Shown: positions 50,761 through 63,467 of the stretch, one piece after another
Position numbering within the stretch: the stretch's first letter is position 1
Layout: each line of letters begins with the position of its first letter
Origin: Sitta carolinensis
Taxonomy: Eukaryota; Chordata; Aves; Passeriformes; Sittidae
Assembly (NCBI GenBank): GCA_032173965.1
Contig: JAVUNC010000006.1
Location: 37,977,870-38,041,869, forward strand
Length of the DNA: 64,000 nt
Direction of reading: 5' to 3'
Position numbers and translations under genes: made by a program
Notes under the pieces: generated by a model
The model's input: only the letters and a program-made list of their open reading frames with translations
Databases searched by the model: none
What the model was told of the DNA's origin: nothing

Positions 50761-53700
50761 CACCAAACAAGGCTATATGTTGATGACTCTTGCTCGGTTT
50801 TGAGAGGTGGTGGCAAATACATATGCTGAAAACCTATGTATGCCTCATATTTCTAATTGTGTTTGTTCTTCTGAAAATATCTAGCATTCTCCCAGGGCAG
50901 GGAGCAGGCCTGCTGGCAAGAAGCCATGGAGTAAGCTTTCAGTTCAGCTTCCCGCACTGTACACGTTCTATGAATAAATAAGGCTTCACTGGTTTAGGCT
51001 GACAACTTTCATTGAGTGAATTTATTTGGATTTTGTTTTTTTTTTTTTAAATCTGTAGAACAGATGATGTTGAAGGGAAGTGTTATGAAACAGAAGCTGG
51101 ACTTATCTTTTGAAGCTTGGTCTTTCCCTCCTGATCTTCCCATCAATTAGCGCAGCTGGGGTGTGGCACTAAGGAGATAATCCCCCCCTTCAGCAGCACA
51201 GCTGAATGCTATTAATGTTTCAAATTGTCTTTAATTTAACACTTTTGTTGGTTAGGTTTACATATCTTTCATTAGTAACCAAGAACATCACTAGTGGAAG
51301 AAAAGAATAGTTTTCTTTCCTTAGCTGAGAGAATTAATTAATCCTTGAGAAAAACGTGAAGTTGTGATGATGCTGATTCATGTACCACCTAAGGTATGAA
51401 ATGCAAGTAACTTCCTGGGTTTTTTTTTTTTTTTTTCTTTTCTTCATCTTTACTAGGCCTTTAAAGAACATTAGCATCTAACTTAAATGACTGTTGTCTT
51501 AAGAATACTGAACGGGGTAAATTTTTAATCTGTCTTTGTCTTATTTATCGTTTGGCTGCTGCTGCCCGTGTAGCAGCAGAAGGAGCTAGTCTGGTGTACT
51601 CGTGTACCAGAAAAGTTCCTTATGCTTGCAGACACACATGTATTTGGAAAATGGCTCTTAACAATAAGTGTGGGGTAGCTGTAGTTAAGTACAAACTGCT
51701 CTGTAGTATTTGTTCCTTCTTATTCACCTTTGTCCTTTTCTTCTTTTCCTTTTTCATATGTAGTATAGTATTTGAGCCAAATTTCAAGTACAGTAAGTAC
51801 TCTGATGTATATCAGTGCTGATAATATGCTAAAAATATGGATTATGTCTGTAAAGGCATTCTGCTTGAATGTGTAAGCCAGTGTTTGGTGTTCAGTTTTG
51901 ACAGGTTTCTGGATGTACTCTGAGGACTAGTTATTCTTGAAGAATAGTTCATTAAAGTGTGATTTTCCTCTGGGTTTTTGTTTTGTTTTGTTTTCTTTAT
52001 TGTACTGAAGTTCATCTCTGCTGAGGCAGACTCAAAGAGGCAGATTAGTCCAATATTATAAACTGACTTTTAAGATGAAAGGTTCTTAGTCACAAAATTT
52101 CCCAGATCTGAGGTCTTTACCACAGCTGTTCTGCAAAACTTGGGTCTGACTTCCTTGTACTATAAAGCTTTTTTTTGTTCCTTCAGCTATTTTAAAATAT
52201 TCTCAATATGAACAAACAAAATTCCTCTCCATGTTCTCTTACTTGCTTCAGTGGCATCATTAGCCTTAGACTCCATGACAGTTTAAACCTGTTATTTATT
52301 TTATAGTTTAGAATAAGGAACTGGGATTATATTAAAATTTTCACCAAAAATGGAAGCAAGAACAGAAAATAATACAGATGCAAATGTAGCGAACCTTTCC
52401 GTTGGAATTTCCTGATTTTGAAAGTGGTTTACCAGACTTGGATCAGATTTTGAAACATTTATGCCTCTGTATAACTTTGTATATACACGGATAACATTAG
52501 TCATTAGATAAATGTCTGCAAGAACATTACAGTGCATTCACTTCATTCACTTTATATTTTTTTAATTTAATTTTCTAGGTTTTCCTTAAGAAAAAAGAAA
52601 TGCTTGAAAATTCCCATAAAAGTACTCCAAGTAGGATTACCAAGGCTGAGGGAGGTCAGTAGATGGGAAATTCCCTGAGACTCGTTAATCACTAGGAGAC
52701 AAAATACCTTGGACAGATGGCACATGACTGTCCTGCTGTTCCCTTGACCCTCATTTATTTCTTGCCAAGCACTGAGCAGTGGGATATGGGAGACTAAAAG
52801 TTCACAGGATGAATGTGATGGGGGACAGAAGGAATTGGGGCATTGAGAAATATGTTACTCTACAATTTGGTGATTGTATAGCATGGGAAGATGGAAAGTT
52901 CATTTTAGTGAACTTTCAGAGACCTGGATTGCTATGGGAAAGGTTACTTTTTGCTCTGGTAAGGACAACAAAATTCAGCTATCTTTTCTCAAATAGACTG
53001 ATCCATTTTAATCTTTTTTGCTTAGACATTTTGAAAAAAATTAGCCCTTCTCCTGTATCCAAAAAGGTATCTCCTTTGCAAAGACTGTGTCACTTGAAGA
53101 AGCTGACTAAAACTCAAAGTTTTTACAATTATTTTTATTATGTGAAGTAAAATATGTATCACAGACCTGACTTTTCCAGTACTGCAAAATGTATTTCATG
53201 ACTCTTCCTTGTCTCAAGACGTCCGTTAACCCAGTTCTCCCAAATCCAGGAAGATCTCTCCCCTCTCACAGCAAGAATTGTGTAGTAAGGTCCAGTCCAC
53301 TTTTCTTTACAGCTGCTGAAGCTGTTCTTTGCTCTGAGATCCTCAGACCTCAGAATGACCCTTTGGGACCAATAGTAGCAGGTGTTAATTGGAACAATCT
53401 TTTGGCTCCTGTAATGCACGCTAGGGACAAGCTGGGGTTTAAAAGCTGTATGTATGCATGCCAAATCCAAATAGTTAAAGCAGAAAGTTTGATGTTTCAC
53501 ATTTCAGGCTTTGTCATGTTTCCCCCTTGGACTGATTTTCAAATGTACAAATAGAATTGTTTTTAACAGGGATTCTGGGCAGGAGCCATGGTGTTCCTTC
53601 ACTTCAGGGTGTTGCAAATAACAATAGGAATAAGAAATAATTTATTTTTCTCTTTTACTAAAGCTACTAAAAAATAGTCATCCTTATCTATTTAGAATCA

Positions 53701-54436
53701 ATCTGCATTTATGTCTTTTCTGTGTACTGGTAATTAGTACACATTCATTTAGAAAAAAAAAAAATCATATGAATTTCAGTATATTTTATTACACTCTCAG
53801 TACCTCCCTATTTGATTGTACTTTCTGTTCTTGAATAATGAGAACTTGGTACTTGAATTGGCCATCCAACATTTTTGCTTTCTCATAACGATACAAAGGG
53901 ATGTGTCTTGTATTCATTTCATCCCATAAAGATTGGGTTTTCACTTAGTTTTAGATACTGGGCAGGAGATCTGATGGCATGAACAGTGTTGAAACTTGGA
54001 AGTCTGGGCTTGCCTCTTCTACCTCTAAGCAAAGCCTTTTAGACTGGGTGTCAGTGTGGAGCCTGACCTCATGGTCATTTAGCCCATGAGGTGACCAGTG
54101 CTGTACACCAGTAGGATTTCTATCAGCCTAGGAACCTGAGAGGAATCTGTTTTTACTCTAAGGAACAAGTACATGCACAGAGTAGCAGTGAATGTATTAA
54201 TTTTCTATGAAAAAGGTTTTTAACAACTGAACTATATAAATCAGAAAAGTAAAGCTTGAATTTTAAAAGCATTTTGTCAAACATTTAAAGGTTTGATAAT
54301 TAACAATTTTTCACCAGAGAGATTTATGGAAACTTTGATGTTTGTGTGTTTTGGGAGTCTTTGGGGTTTTTTTGAGCAAAGCATGGAAAACGTTGATATG
54401 ATAAACTATTTTTTGTGGAAATGTAATTACAGTGGC
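50761..54436. other. Non-coding stretch, no gene seen
   Basis: Homopolymer T runs occur (for example 51420-51436). Overlapping open frames on both strands at 53159-53554 were examined and not accepted as exons. No RNA gene was recognised. Confidence 0.4.

Positions 54437-54463
<27 letters not shown>
54437..54463. repeat. T27 homopolymer
   Basis: A run of 27 T. It could be the poly(A) tail of a minus-strand retroposed copy, but nothing recognisable follows to the right. Confidence 0.8.
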
Positions 54464-54468
<5 letters not shown>

Positions 54469-57400
54469 TGTTATTTCTCTTTTAATCTGCATTTACTGTG
54501 AGCATAAATTCACCACTTTGGGTGTTCTGTTTAGTTCCCCTACAGACATAAATGACCAAATAAGAGCAAGAACTGTTTTCTTCTAACGTATAATGTTTAT
54601 GATTTTCCTGCTTTTTGAAAAAAACAGCATTTCCCTACTGCATAGTTCAGGATAGGAATATCAGGCTTTACTGGAGACCAACAGCATATTCAATATAGCA
54701 GCAGAAAGCAAAAAAAGAAGTAAATTACACAGTGTAAAAACAATTTTCAACCTTAACCCTCCTCACCTTTCAAAATTTCTTTTCTGAAAGTTTACCATCT
54801 GTGCTAACTTTTCTGATGGAGTTTATATTGTTGAGTACTCTAAAGAAGATCTCACAATGAACCATAACCCTTTTTCTAAGCCTTTGTAATATCCACAACT
54901 TTTGATCATGTCTTAGAAGAAGCAGTTGTGACCATTGAATGATAAATCATTTACTGGCATGCAAGGGTCCACTGGGCTTTGCTCCTACTCTTTCATCTTC
55001 AGAAGCTTTCTGCACAGAAATGTTTTTTTCTCACTGGAAGTTCAGTGCCTTTGGTGGCATTTTAATTTTATTCTTGTTCCCCCCACCACCCTTTGTAACA
55101 AATATTTTGCTGAGCTGATGTTGTAGATTGCAGAGACAGAGAGTTAAAAATGTTTAATGCTGTGTAGATTTGCAGACTCTGATCTGTTAAGCAGGAAGCA
55201 ATGAATTTACTGTCACTGAGGTTACAAAATCTTGGCATCAGGCTACCAGAAAGACTTTGCCCATCCTACCCTATCCCCTGTTTCCAAGGTGAACTTTGGT
55301 TTTACCTCTAATTGCAGAACAAAACTAGCCTTTCAATCATTGCACCATTTACATTTGCTAAATTATGCTAAGTTAGCACACTTTTTAAAATTTTGTTTTT
55401 AATATATTCTATGAACTCATGATTCTCATAAATCCTGAGATATTCAGAAAATAAAATCCCCAGGGGACAGTAGCAGCCTATGGGTCGTGTTCTTGTTAGT
55501 CTTGAGGAGGTTATTTCTGCAGACTTGTGTTGAAGACCACTGTGAGATGGGACCATGGGTAAGAATAAATAGATGTGATAGGGACAGGGTCTAGAGACTA
55601 GTCTCTCTTTCATTCCCTTTTCACTGCTGCTGTGTTAAGGAGAGTTGGTGAAGCAGTCAGGTTTCTCTGGCATAGTGAATCTTTCTGTGCACACATCCCA
55701 TGTTGGATATTTTCCTGCCTCATGCTTTACACCAGCCCTGTACGTGGCAATTGCAGCAGGGGAGAGGGAGAAGGGAACCTGACCTTGGTGTGTTGCAGCA
55801 AGTCCTGACCAACATGGGGCTTTGGTGAAGCAGCTGGTATGGATTAGAAGAGCTCTTGGATTGCTTTCATCTGTGGAAGGGCAGGGTTGGTGAAAAACTG
55901 CCCCCAGGACAAGGAGAAATGCATTGGTTTTTCATGGATCTCAGCGTCCTCCTTAGTTACATCTAATGAACAATGGTACAGCTGGGAATGTGGCCACACA
56001 CAGTTTAGAGAGTTTCTTTTTGTAACTAGATCTTGGGAAAGATTTCCCTTCAATACAGAATTTCATGGATTTCCTTTGTGAGAGTTGTGAAAATAAACAA
56101 ACAAACCATGTCCTGCAGTTGGAATGTTTTGGACACCATGAAATGAATTTGATTTCCCTGTCTGATGGTATACCAGGGGCACTGCTTGTAACAGATACCC
56201 TTATGGAATCTGAGTACGTTTAGATGGGCTTCTTCCAGTCAGCTGTCAAGTATCTGGAATGAAAGTATATAGTAAATATGTGATGTTATTTCTATATATT
56301 TTTAATATATTTTTAATTTTTATGCTTATGTATATATATTTTAAATATTTCTTAAGTTAATAGGAATTTGGCCAACAGAGCTAATTTAGTGGCTCATGGC
56401 ACCTGTTTTTAGGAATTACCAGCTGTTTACCCTTTATTATCCACAGTAACTGCAACTGCTCAGTTTATTTCCCACAGCTTTCCTGATCTGGCTGAGCCAG
56501 TTCTGCAACACTGAAGTGGCACTGACAAATGCTGCTACTTGCTTACTACAACTTGTTCAGGCATAGCAGGTTTACATATTTGTATTTGTTTTACTGGATT
56601 AGCAAGAATTTATTATTGATAATTTAATTTGGTGTCCATCCCTTAAATTTCTTTCTTTAAAATGGCTTTGCCAGCTGGTCTGGTAATACAAATTAGTATT
56701 TTCTTTCTTTAGCATGTCTAGTATAGAATTGCATGCTCCCACCCTAGGTGTGACAAAATACTTTTGTGCACTGATGATGCACAGAACAACAAATACAGTG
56801 TTTTGAATATTTCCTGAATATGAATAATGCCAAATATTGCTCCATCTTTTGCAGTCATGAAGGTTATTCTAGTCTAATAAAATGCCCTTAGAAAATAAAA
56901 GAGGAAATAGAGAAAGACAGAGATTAGGGTATGTGTAGGGAAGTTAAGGTAACAAACCATGGGGTTAACTCAGTCTGCCCCAAGACCCTTCAGCTTTTTA
57001 TGTTACATTTTTCCCTCTGTCAAACTGGCACCCAGGGGTCTTATGTAACTTGTCAATAACCAGCAGTATAGGGCTGTGGAGCAGAAAGCCTTAAAGAAAG
57101 TCTTGTGATGGATTTAATTAAAAAGAGGAAGGACACAAAGAGGATGAGGTTTCATGGGAAGTACCACAAGCCAAAACGGGGTACAGTGAACACACATGGT
57201 TATTTTTTGAAGTCCACAGAACAGAACATCCCTGTAAAGCATCAAAAATGCTCCAGAGACAAGAGACTGGGTGGTACCATGCCGGTGTTAGTAGGTAGTA
57301 AAATGCAGTATTACTTCTTTCAGCATCCATATCCCATTGGATCAGCTTAAATATCTAGTGTAATTTCAAGTAAGGTTATATGAGCACATTACAGATGGCT

Positions 57401-60400
57401 GAATGCCAGTGCAGAGCTATATTACCTTTTCCTGTTCATGCATACCCAGGTCTGGTTATATCTCTTTCCAGAGTGTAAAAAACAGCTGGAAAAAACAACA
57501 TTGTCATGTACTGACTTTGCAGGATGTCTGAAAGAATTTCCAGATATGATTTGACCTTCATTTGCTTTCCATGGCTTGGTATAAAGCATGATTTTCCAAA
57601 GCTTTCTTGTTTTAATTTGTAAATCAAATGACCAGTCAAAATATTACTACCTTCAACTTCTTGCTTTAAAATTAGTATTTTTTAATGTTTGGAAGGCGAG
57701 GTAATGTAGAGAACTGAAGTCAAGAACTTTCCTCAGAAACTTGCAAATCATATTGGATACCAAGATCACAATGTGTAAATGAAATACAGGCTTCAGGGGT
57801 GACTGGGGGCTACCAGACAACATGAAAGGAGTAAGCTGTTCACTTGCAAATGTGCCTATACCCTAGCACCAAGCATGAACTTGAGTGACACAAGTAATTT
57901 TAGACCCTAATTTACCTCTACTGTTTGCTGTTATCTAGTCTTAAAGGTGTTGCTGGGAAAATCACCACTGTGTTTTAAAATTCTCATACACATAATAAAA
58001 AATAATCCTGTATCTACAGACAGCCACAAATAAATCATACGTGCTGTAATTCATTCTTTTGCTGACATACTAGTTTTCTGACTGGTTTTAATGGCTGACC
58101 AGTCCCTTTCTGATGGTTTTTAGACTGCGTTATAGAAAAGGTAGCCTCTCCCTGGCAATTCCACTGTTGTCTATGACTATGTTAGAGCTGTTTTAAAGTA
58201 GCTGGTCTCCAAAAAGATGTACTGATGCCCAAACTAAGGCCTTTATTAAAAGATTTAGTGTGACTGCACTGATGTTTTAAATGTTAATGTCACACCTGCA
58301 AGAAAAGCTGAAAGGGGAAGGACACTCAGGATGGGGGGGTTCTGCTCTTGCTGTTCTTAATACTTTGAGCAGCACAAATACACTGAAGTACCCAGTACGT
58401 CTCCTTCATGGTTCCTATGGAGACTGAAACACTAAGCACTGCTTCCTAAACGATGTCCAAGTTGCAGCCTCTCTCCTGTTTTCTCCTCCTGTGATTTAAC
58501 TTTGTGGACTGCATCTACTTCTCCAGTGTGAGACTTGTTGAAGGTTTGAGTCAAACCCTTTAAAATCAGAGTGAGTTATTCTTCTGGCTCTTATCAGGCT
58601 TTCTGTTCTTTGGTGTTATGGTAACGTATGACCCTCAGTTGACTTGTAATTATACACTTGAGGAACAGAGAGAGTGAGAGAATGAAGCTGACTGAATTGG
58701 GGAGGGTTTACTGCAGCTGGCCAGAGCTAATGGCTGTGAGTATTGTGGTGGCTGAGAGTTCCCTCTCATGTGTGTGGAAATTCTGAGGAAAAACTGACTC
58801 CACCAAGACCAAAACATATTTACTAGTGTGAATCTAGGGAACATGTGATCCAAGGATATCTGTCTCTGGGCTGGGAATGCTAACAAGCAAGAGATGAGGA
58901 GCCAACTTATTGGAAGCTTAGGTCAGGACACACAGGCTGCTGCAGGAAGGGCCTGTCTACAGTTGTCTTCTGCACATCCAAACAGGGGATCTCCTCTAAG
59001 AGAGAGAGAGTGTTTTCTGTTTTCCCCATTGTGTTTTCCCATTGCAGGTCTTCCAATTCTTTGATTAAGTGAGCAAAATGGGAGCCTACTTACATGCAAC
59101 AATCAGTTTAATCCTTTCCAAAATGGATTCGGTGCTGAGAATTCCCACTGAAAACTCCCTACAGTGCGAGTGCCGGGTCCTTCCTCTTCCAGCATGCTGT
59201 GATCCCTTTATTTGTATAGAAGGCTGGAGCAACTTAAAAGCTGTCCTGAAGCTTAATAAAACAACATTAAATGTGTAAGCCTCTGATCTTCACCTTCATC
59301 CACTCTGTGTTCTCTGCAATCAACAGTGATTATATAGCAGTGACTGCTTTTTCCCTACAGGTGAAAATGTTAACTATGTTGAGGCTGTAGACTTGCTTTA
59401 TGAATTTTGAGGTAAATTAATGTGTTTGACATGTATGTCCATGTATATTTATGTTGCAGTATCACCTAGTAGTGACTGATCTTGTTGACTGAGATACACG
59501 AAAGAGAAAGTCTGAGTGTTTACATATTTACAAGTCCTACAATTATTTTTGTGCTTATTGTAGCTTTGCTTTTGTTCTGTCTCAGATCAAATAGTGTATT
59601 AAAATTGAAACATCACCCTGTTTCTTTCATGAGGTGTGGAGGAGTAGGAGACAGGTGCATGAGTGCACATATATAAGCATGTAGGGATGAATATCCACGT
59701 ACCTTGACAGATAAATGCATTGGATGTGTGAGAATTTAAGAACAACAAATATTCTATAAAGCATGTTCTCCATGCAGTACTATATCTAGGAGGCATATGA
59801 ATACTTGAAGTATAGAAATCTCCTTTAGGTGACTTGCTGCTCCTTTGGTACTTTTGTATAAACAGGTAGCCTGGTAGCTGTGGGAGTGCTTCATTAGTGA
59901 ACAGACATGTTTTTTTTTTTCACTGCCTGAATCTGAGACATATGAACATTTGGATGAGGACAGTTGCATGATTCAGATAACGTTCTGAAATTCCACTTTG
60001 ATTTTTGAATGTTAGCTTTTGTTGAAAATGCTTTTATGTTGTAGTTCTTTTCCATCATCAGAATTTCCCATAAACAAGAATCTTGCTTAAAGCCAAATTC
60101 AACTCTCATAAACTCCAGAGATTAATTTGGACCATTATGGTATGGGCAATTACTGTGTACATGGATTTTTAATCTGGTGTCTCCATCTACAATTTTTTTT
60201 TGTTGGACTTTGTTCTTCGACACACACTCTTTAGTATTCTATTGTTCTAATTCAGCTGTAATTGACCTCTGCTGCTTTTATTTCTGATTCTCATGGATTT
60301 AATTCAGAAAAAAGCCTGATCTTGGTATGCTATGATGAATTTTGTCACTAGACCTATTAGATATTGGCTCATATATGCCAGTAATGCTGTGAAGTAATTT

Positions 60401-61315
60401 TTAAAAATTGTTACATGCAATATAAAAATTAATTTCAGAGGTAAGTAAGAAAACAATCTCTATAGTTATATAACCCTGGGTACATTTTCTTCTAGAAAGC
60501 TCAGTAAGAAATCTGACTTGTGCCTCTATTTAGAGCTCATTAACGTTTATATTTAGTTCAACCCATGTGGTTCTTGCTTTTTTATTTAACATTAATACTT
60601 TAATTGCCAATAGCTGAACAACAAAGAAATACAATTTGAATATTCTCATTAGATGTCTCTTCTGTGCAGTAATTATTCATTCTAAACTTGAAAGAAGGAA
60701 ACAATTTAGTGTAGGGAAGTAGTGAACTTTGATTCCAGTATGGTAATTCCTTCCTTTTCACAAAAAGTCTTCTGACTGATAGACCTGCTAAAGAAACAAA
60801 TGCCTCTATCAAAGTCATCCCTGCTCTCCTCAGTTGTTACCATCAGTTATGAAGAAAAGTCCTTTAGACAGATGGACTTGGCACTTGTTCTATCAGGATA
60901 GAATTTGGGTTTTAATTTTGGACAAGGACCCTCTGTTGGAGAGGTAATTAGAGTAAACATATTGTCATCCCAGTGGACTGTTTTTCACATTTTCTTGTGG
61001 AATTACTTCAGTTTTTATAGAATATACATGGACATTCCAAGTATATTTTGTTTCCCATTTTGCTGCTAATGGCTGCAGAATTGACATGCCCTGTACTTTT
61101 TCACAGAACTATTTACTTTTCTTTTGTCATTGACATAACCTTTAAAAAAAATTGTTTTACACTGAGATGATTGGAAGATTTAACAGCTTAGAAAAAAACA
61201 TTTCATTTTCTGATACTTCTTGCTTAGTCCTTTCTGTGTAATTTTCTTTCCTCATATCCTCAGCAAATACACAGCATACATATCTTCTACACAAGAGCTT
61301 TTCCTTGAGACCTGT

Positions 61316-61320
<5 letters not shown>
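54464..61320. other. Non-coding stretch, no gene seen
   Basis: AT-rich sequence with a TA-rich patch at about 56290-56350 and a short AG run near 59000. Open frames here are short and lack motifs. No RNA gene, LINE or LTR piece was recognised. Confidence 0.4.

Positions 61321-61362
<42 letters not shown>
61321..61362. repeat. T42 homopolymer
   Basis: An uninterrupted run of 42 T, the longest in the window. It may mark the poly(A) tail of a recent minus-strand retroposed copy lying to its right, or simply be an expanded microsatellite. The length may also carry sequencing error. Confidence 0.85.
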
Positions 61363-61364
<2 letters not shown>

Positions 61365-61499
61365 ATTGTTCACTACTCACTGAGCAGGGAGACATTTATG
61401 GCATAGAATTAGCTAGTACAGGAGGACAAAGTCTGCCTCTCGAGATATCAATGACCTGGGAATGGTATGGTCTAAGTATATTTTTATGGCTTCAACCTT

Positions 61500-62050
61500 C
61501 CTTTAAAATAGAACACTTTATCGGTTGGAGAGGCTGAATAGCTGCATCTGCTCCTAATCATGCAGGTGGCAATGGCCCTGCCGTCGCATAGCATTTTCTC
61601 CTTTCCTTTGCTTTCGTTTTGCAATTCTGCTTGACCGCTTGAAACAAAAGGCATTTTATGATGTGATGCAGCTTGTGATAGGCAAGGGACACCTGTCTCT
61701 AGTTTGATCTCCCCGCAGTACTTCATAATGGAAGACGTAGGCAGTTCATTACAAAATCAAAATACATGTTTTATCTGTAAATAAGCTGGGAGGATATATA
61801 AATCTGAACAAGGAAATGAGAATCTTTAGGAAATACCATCTACAGACTTCTGGCCTCTTGTTTGGATTTTCTTAATGCTAGATAAGCACCGTCAGTTGCA
61901 CACCAGCAAGTGGATTGCGCTCAGTGCACGGACACGAGCTCACGGGGGTATGTAGGTCAGTCCATTGATGTTCCTGCGCATGCAGATGCTGTGTTACTGT
62001 GTTGCTGAACTCGAGCTCCATTCAGGACTTTGTTCTGTTTGGAACTGCTA
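61500..62050. promoter_or_regulatory. CpG-richer stretch, possible regulatory region
   Basis: CpG is denser here than in the flanks (tatcgg, gccgtcgca, tttcgtt, gaccgc, ccccgc, gacgta, caccgt, attgcgctc, gcacggacacgag, cacgggg, actcgag). A 'cctgcgcatgcag' at about 61974-61986 resembles the NRF1 half-palindrome. No TATA box or initiating ORF stands out. It could equally be a decayed young repeat. Confidence 0.25.
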
Positions 62051-63002
62051 GGGCAGCAATTTGCACCTATTTAGTGGGATGTATATTGTGCTCGATATAC
62101 TGAAGGGAATAAAAAAGGCATACCTCAATTTACATGTGCCTAGCATCGACTAGAAATGCTTCTGGAACTGAACTGTGACACTAAATATGGGAAGACAAAT
62201 TCAGATTTTCAGCACAGACTATATGTAACCACACTGAAAGCAAGTGCACTAGATTTGCAAGAAAGGACTCAAGTAAAATGCCGGGCCATAAACATTTAAA
62301 AATGTTCAGAGAGTGGGTGTGTAATGTCACTTATCTACCATGCTTCGTACCAAAGTAGTACTAAAGAGGAAATTATTTTAATGGTGGAATGATAGTTCTT
62401 TCATAGTTTATTCTCTGAACCTGGCTCATTGTCTTTGTGTCTAGTATGTTTTTCAGTGTAATAAGAGAAAATTAAACTTGGCCTAAGGTGCTTACCGAAG
62501 ACTGAAAAGTGAAAATAAACAACAGAGATGGTAGTTTTATAATTCTTTATACTTAATTTTTTCTTCAAAATAACACAAGTGTTGGAATTCAGACTCAGTG
62601 GTTGTTTAATGAAGTCTGATACTTTTTGTTATAGATAATAAAACGATAAAGCCGAATTAATGAAAATGACAATGGATTTTTATTTCAAGACCGAAATTCG
62701 ATCGCTTGGTAGCCACAATCAAAGAGACAGCCACGATTCTGGAATCGTAACTGGGTGAACTAAGATTCCAGCTCTGTCCGCATAGAGTCTCCCCTTGTTC
62801 ACAAAGTTCGTCTTCGCAGGAGTGGTTTTTATACAGTTTTTTTCTGCTCGGGGCTAGATGTTCTTTGTGTCTTTGTCTTCTTTCCGAATATTCATGTATT
62901 CTAAGTTGGTAGAATCTAACATGTCCGGGATGACTTTGTAGTTTACGTGTTTTCTGTCTAGCGTTGGAGGAATGCTGTCTCCAGCTCGGATAAGATCATC
63001 TT

Positions 63003-63187
63003 GAGACAAACAATACCTTACCAAAAAGCTAATATATGTGGAAAACACGTTACTGGATACAGATACTGTAGGAATTTCGTTTGCTACAAGCAATACCTTA
63101 ATACATGTGAAAAAACAAGTTTTACGAAGGAATTCTGCCTGAGACAAACAATTCGTTGCCCGGGAGCTAATACATGTGAAAAACACC
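63003..63187. repeat. Three imperfect tandem copies, 69-bp period, in LTR U3
   Basis: The block aataYatgtggaaaaca / aatacatgtgaaaaaac starts at 63031, 63100 and 63169, exactly 69 bases apart. 'gagacaaacaat' occurs at 63003 and 63141, 138 bases apart. On the minus strand the open frame shows the same 23-residue period (FFTCI, FFTCI, FSTYI). Retroviral U3 regions often carry such repeats as enhancers. Confidence 0.8.
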
Positions 63188-63237
63188 CTATGGGAATGAG
63201 ATATGTAAAGTGGTTTTCTTGGAACTGAGTTACCCTA

Positions 63238-63269
63238 GCTATCAGTGGCCATTATTGGCCATTGATAGC
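63238..63269. repeat. 32-bp inverted repeat in LTR U3
   Basis: 'gctatcagtggccatt' and 'attggccattgatagc' are complementary at 14 of 16 positions. This gives a near-perfect palindrome with no loop, next to the 69-bp array. Confidence 0.85.
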
Positions 63270-63467
63270 TTGAGAGTTTTCAGGGAGACGCCCTCTTGAG
63301 ATGTTAATTTAGAACGGATCCTTTGTATAAGCAGCAAGTAAATGAATCAACCAATTCCCCAATCCCTGTGCAAGGATTACACTAGCCTAGGTGGATTTTT
63401 GTAATATTCTACTGTGCCTTTATTATCTCTATAAAAACACGAATTTTGAAACATTTATTACACTTTT

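Larger units (their letters stand above)
62627..63462 (-). mobile_element. Solo LTR of an endogenous retrovirus, minus orientation
   Basis: The 836-bp element begins 'tgttatag' and ends 'ttattaca' on the plus strand, so on the minus strand it runs TGTAATAA...CTATAACA, with the TG/CA termini of an LTR. Flanking ctttt copies fit a target-site duplication. On the minus strand a TATA box (CTGTATAAAAACC, around 62824-62836) is followed about 150 bases on by AATAAA (62679-62684). This gives a U3-R-U5 order with a short U5. U3 contains a 69-bp triplication and a 32-bp inverted repeat. CpG is much denser than in surrounding sequence, suggesting recent insertion. No internal gag-pol-env sequence is present. 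The family is not known to me; the 5-bp duplication points to the ERVL class. Confidence 0.55.
62622..63467. repeat. 5-bp target-site duplication flanking the LTR
   Basis: 'ctttt' at 62622-62626 directly precedes 'tgttatag', and 'ctttt' at 63463-63467 directly follows 'ttattaca'. A 5-bp duplication is usual for ERVL-type integrations. Because the word is simple, chance cannot be excluded. Confidence 0.5.

Noticed and set aside
52779..53150. 123-codon plus-strand frame
   Set aside because: It has an ATG-like start but AT-driven Phe/Leu/Lys composition, no motif and no splice context.
53159..53554. 113- and 121-codon frames on opposite strands
   Set aside because: The minus frame looked briefly like an exon (WTGPYY, SWIWENW), but no family was recognised and no acceptor/donor pair with matching phase was found.
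62854..63186. 110-codon minus-strand frame with Cys/Phe repeats
   Set aside because: It lies in the LTR U3, and its 23-residue periodicity is a by-product of the 69-bp repeat.
63003..63187. Possible CRISPR-like array (three spaced repeats)
   Set aside because: The genome is vertebrate, the units are imperfect direct duplications without distinct spacers, and they sit within an LTR.
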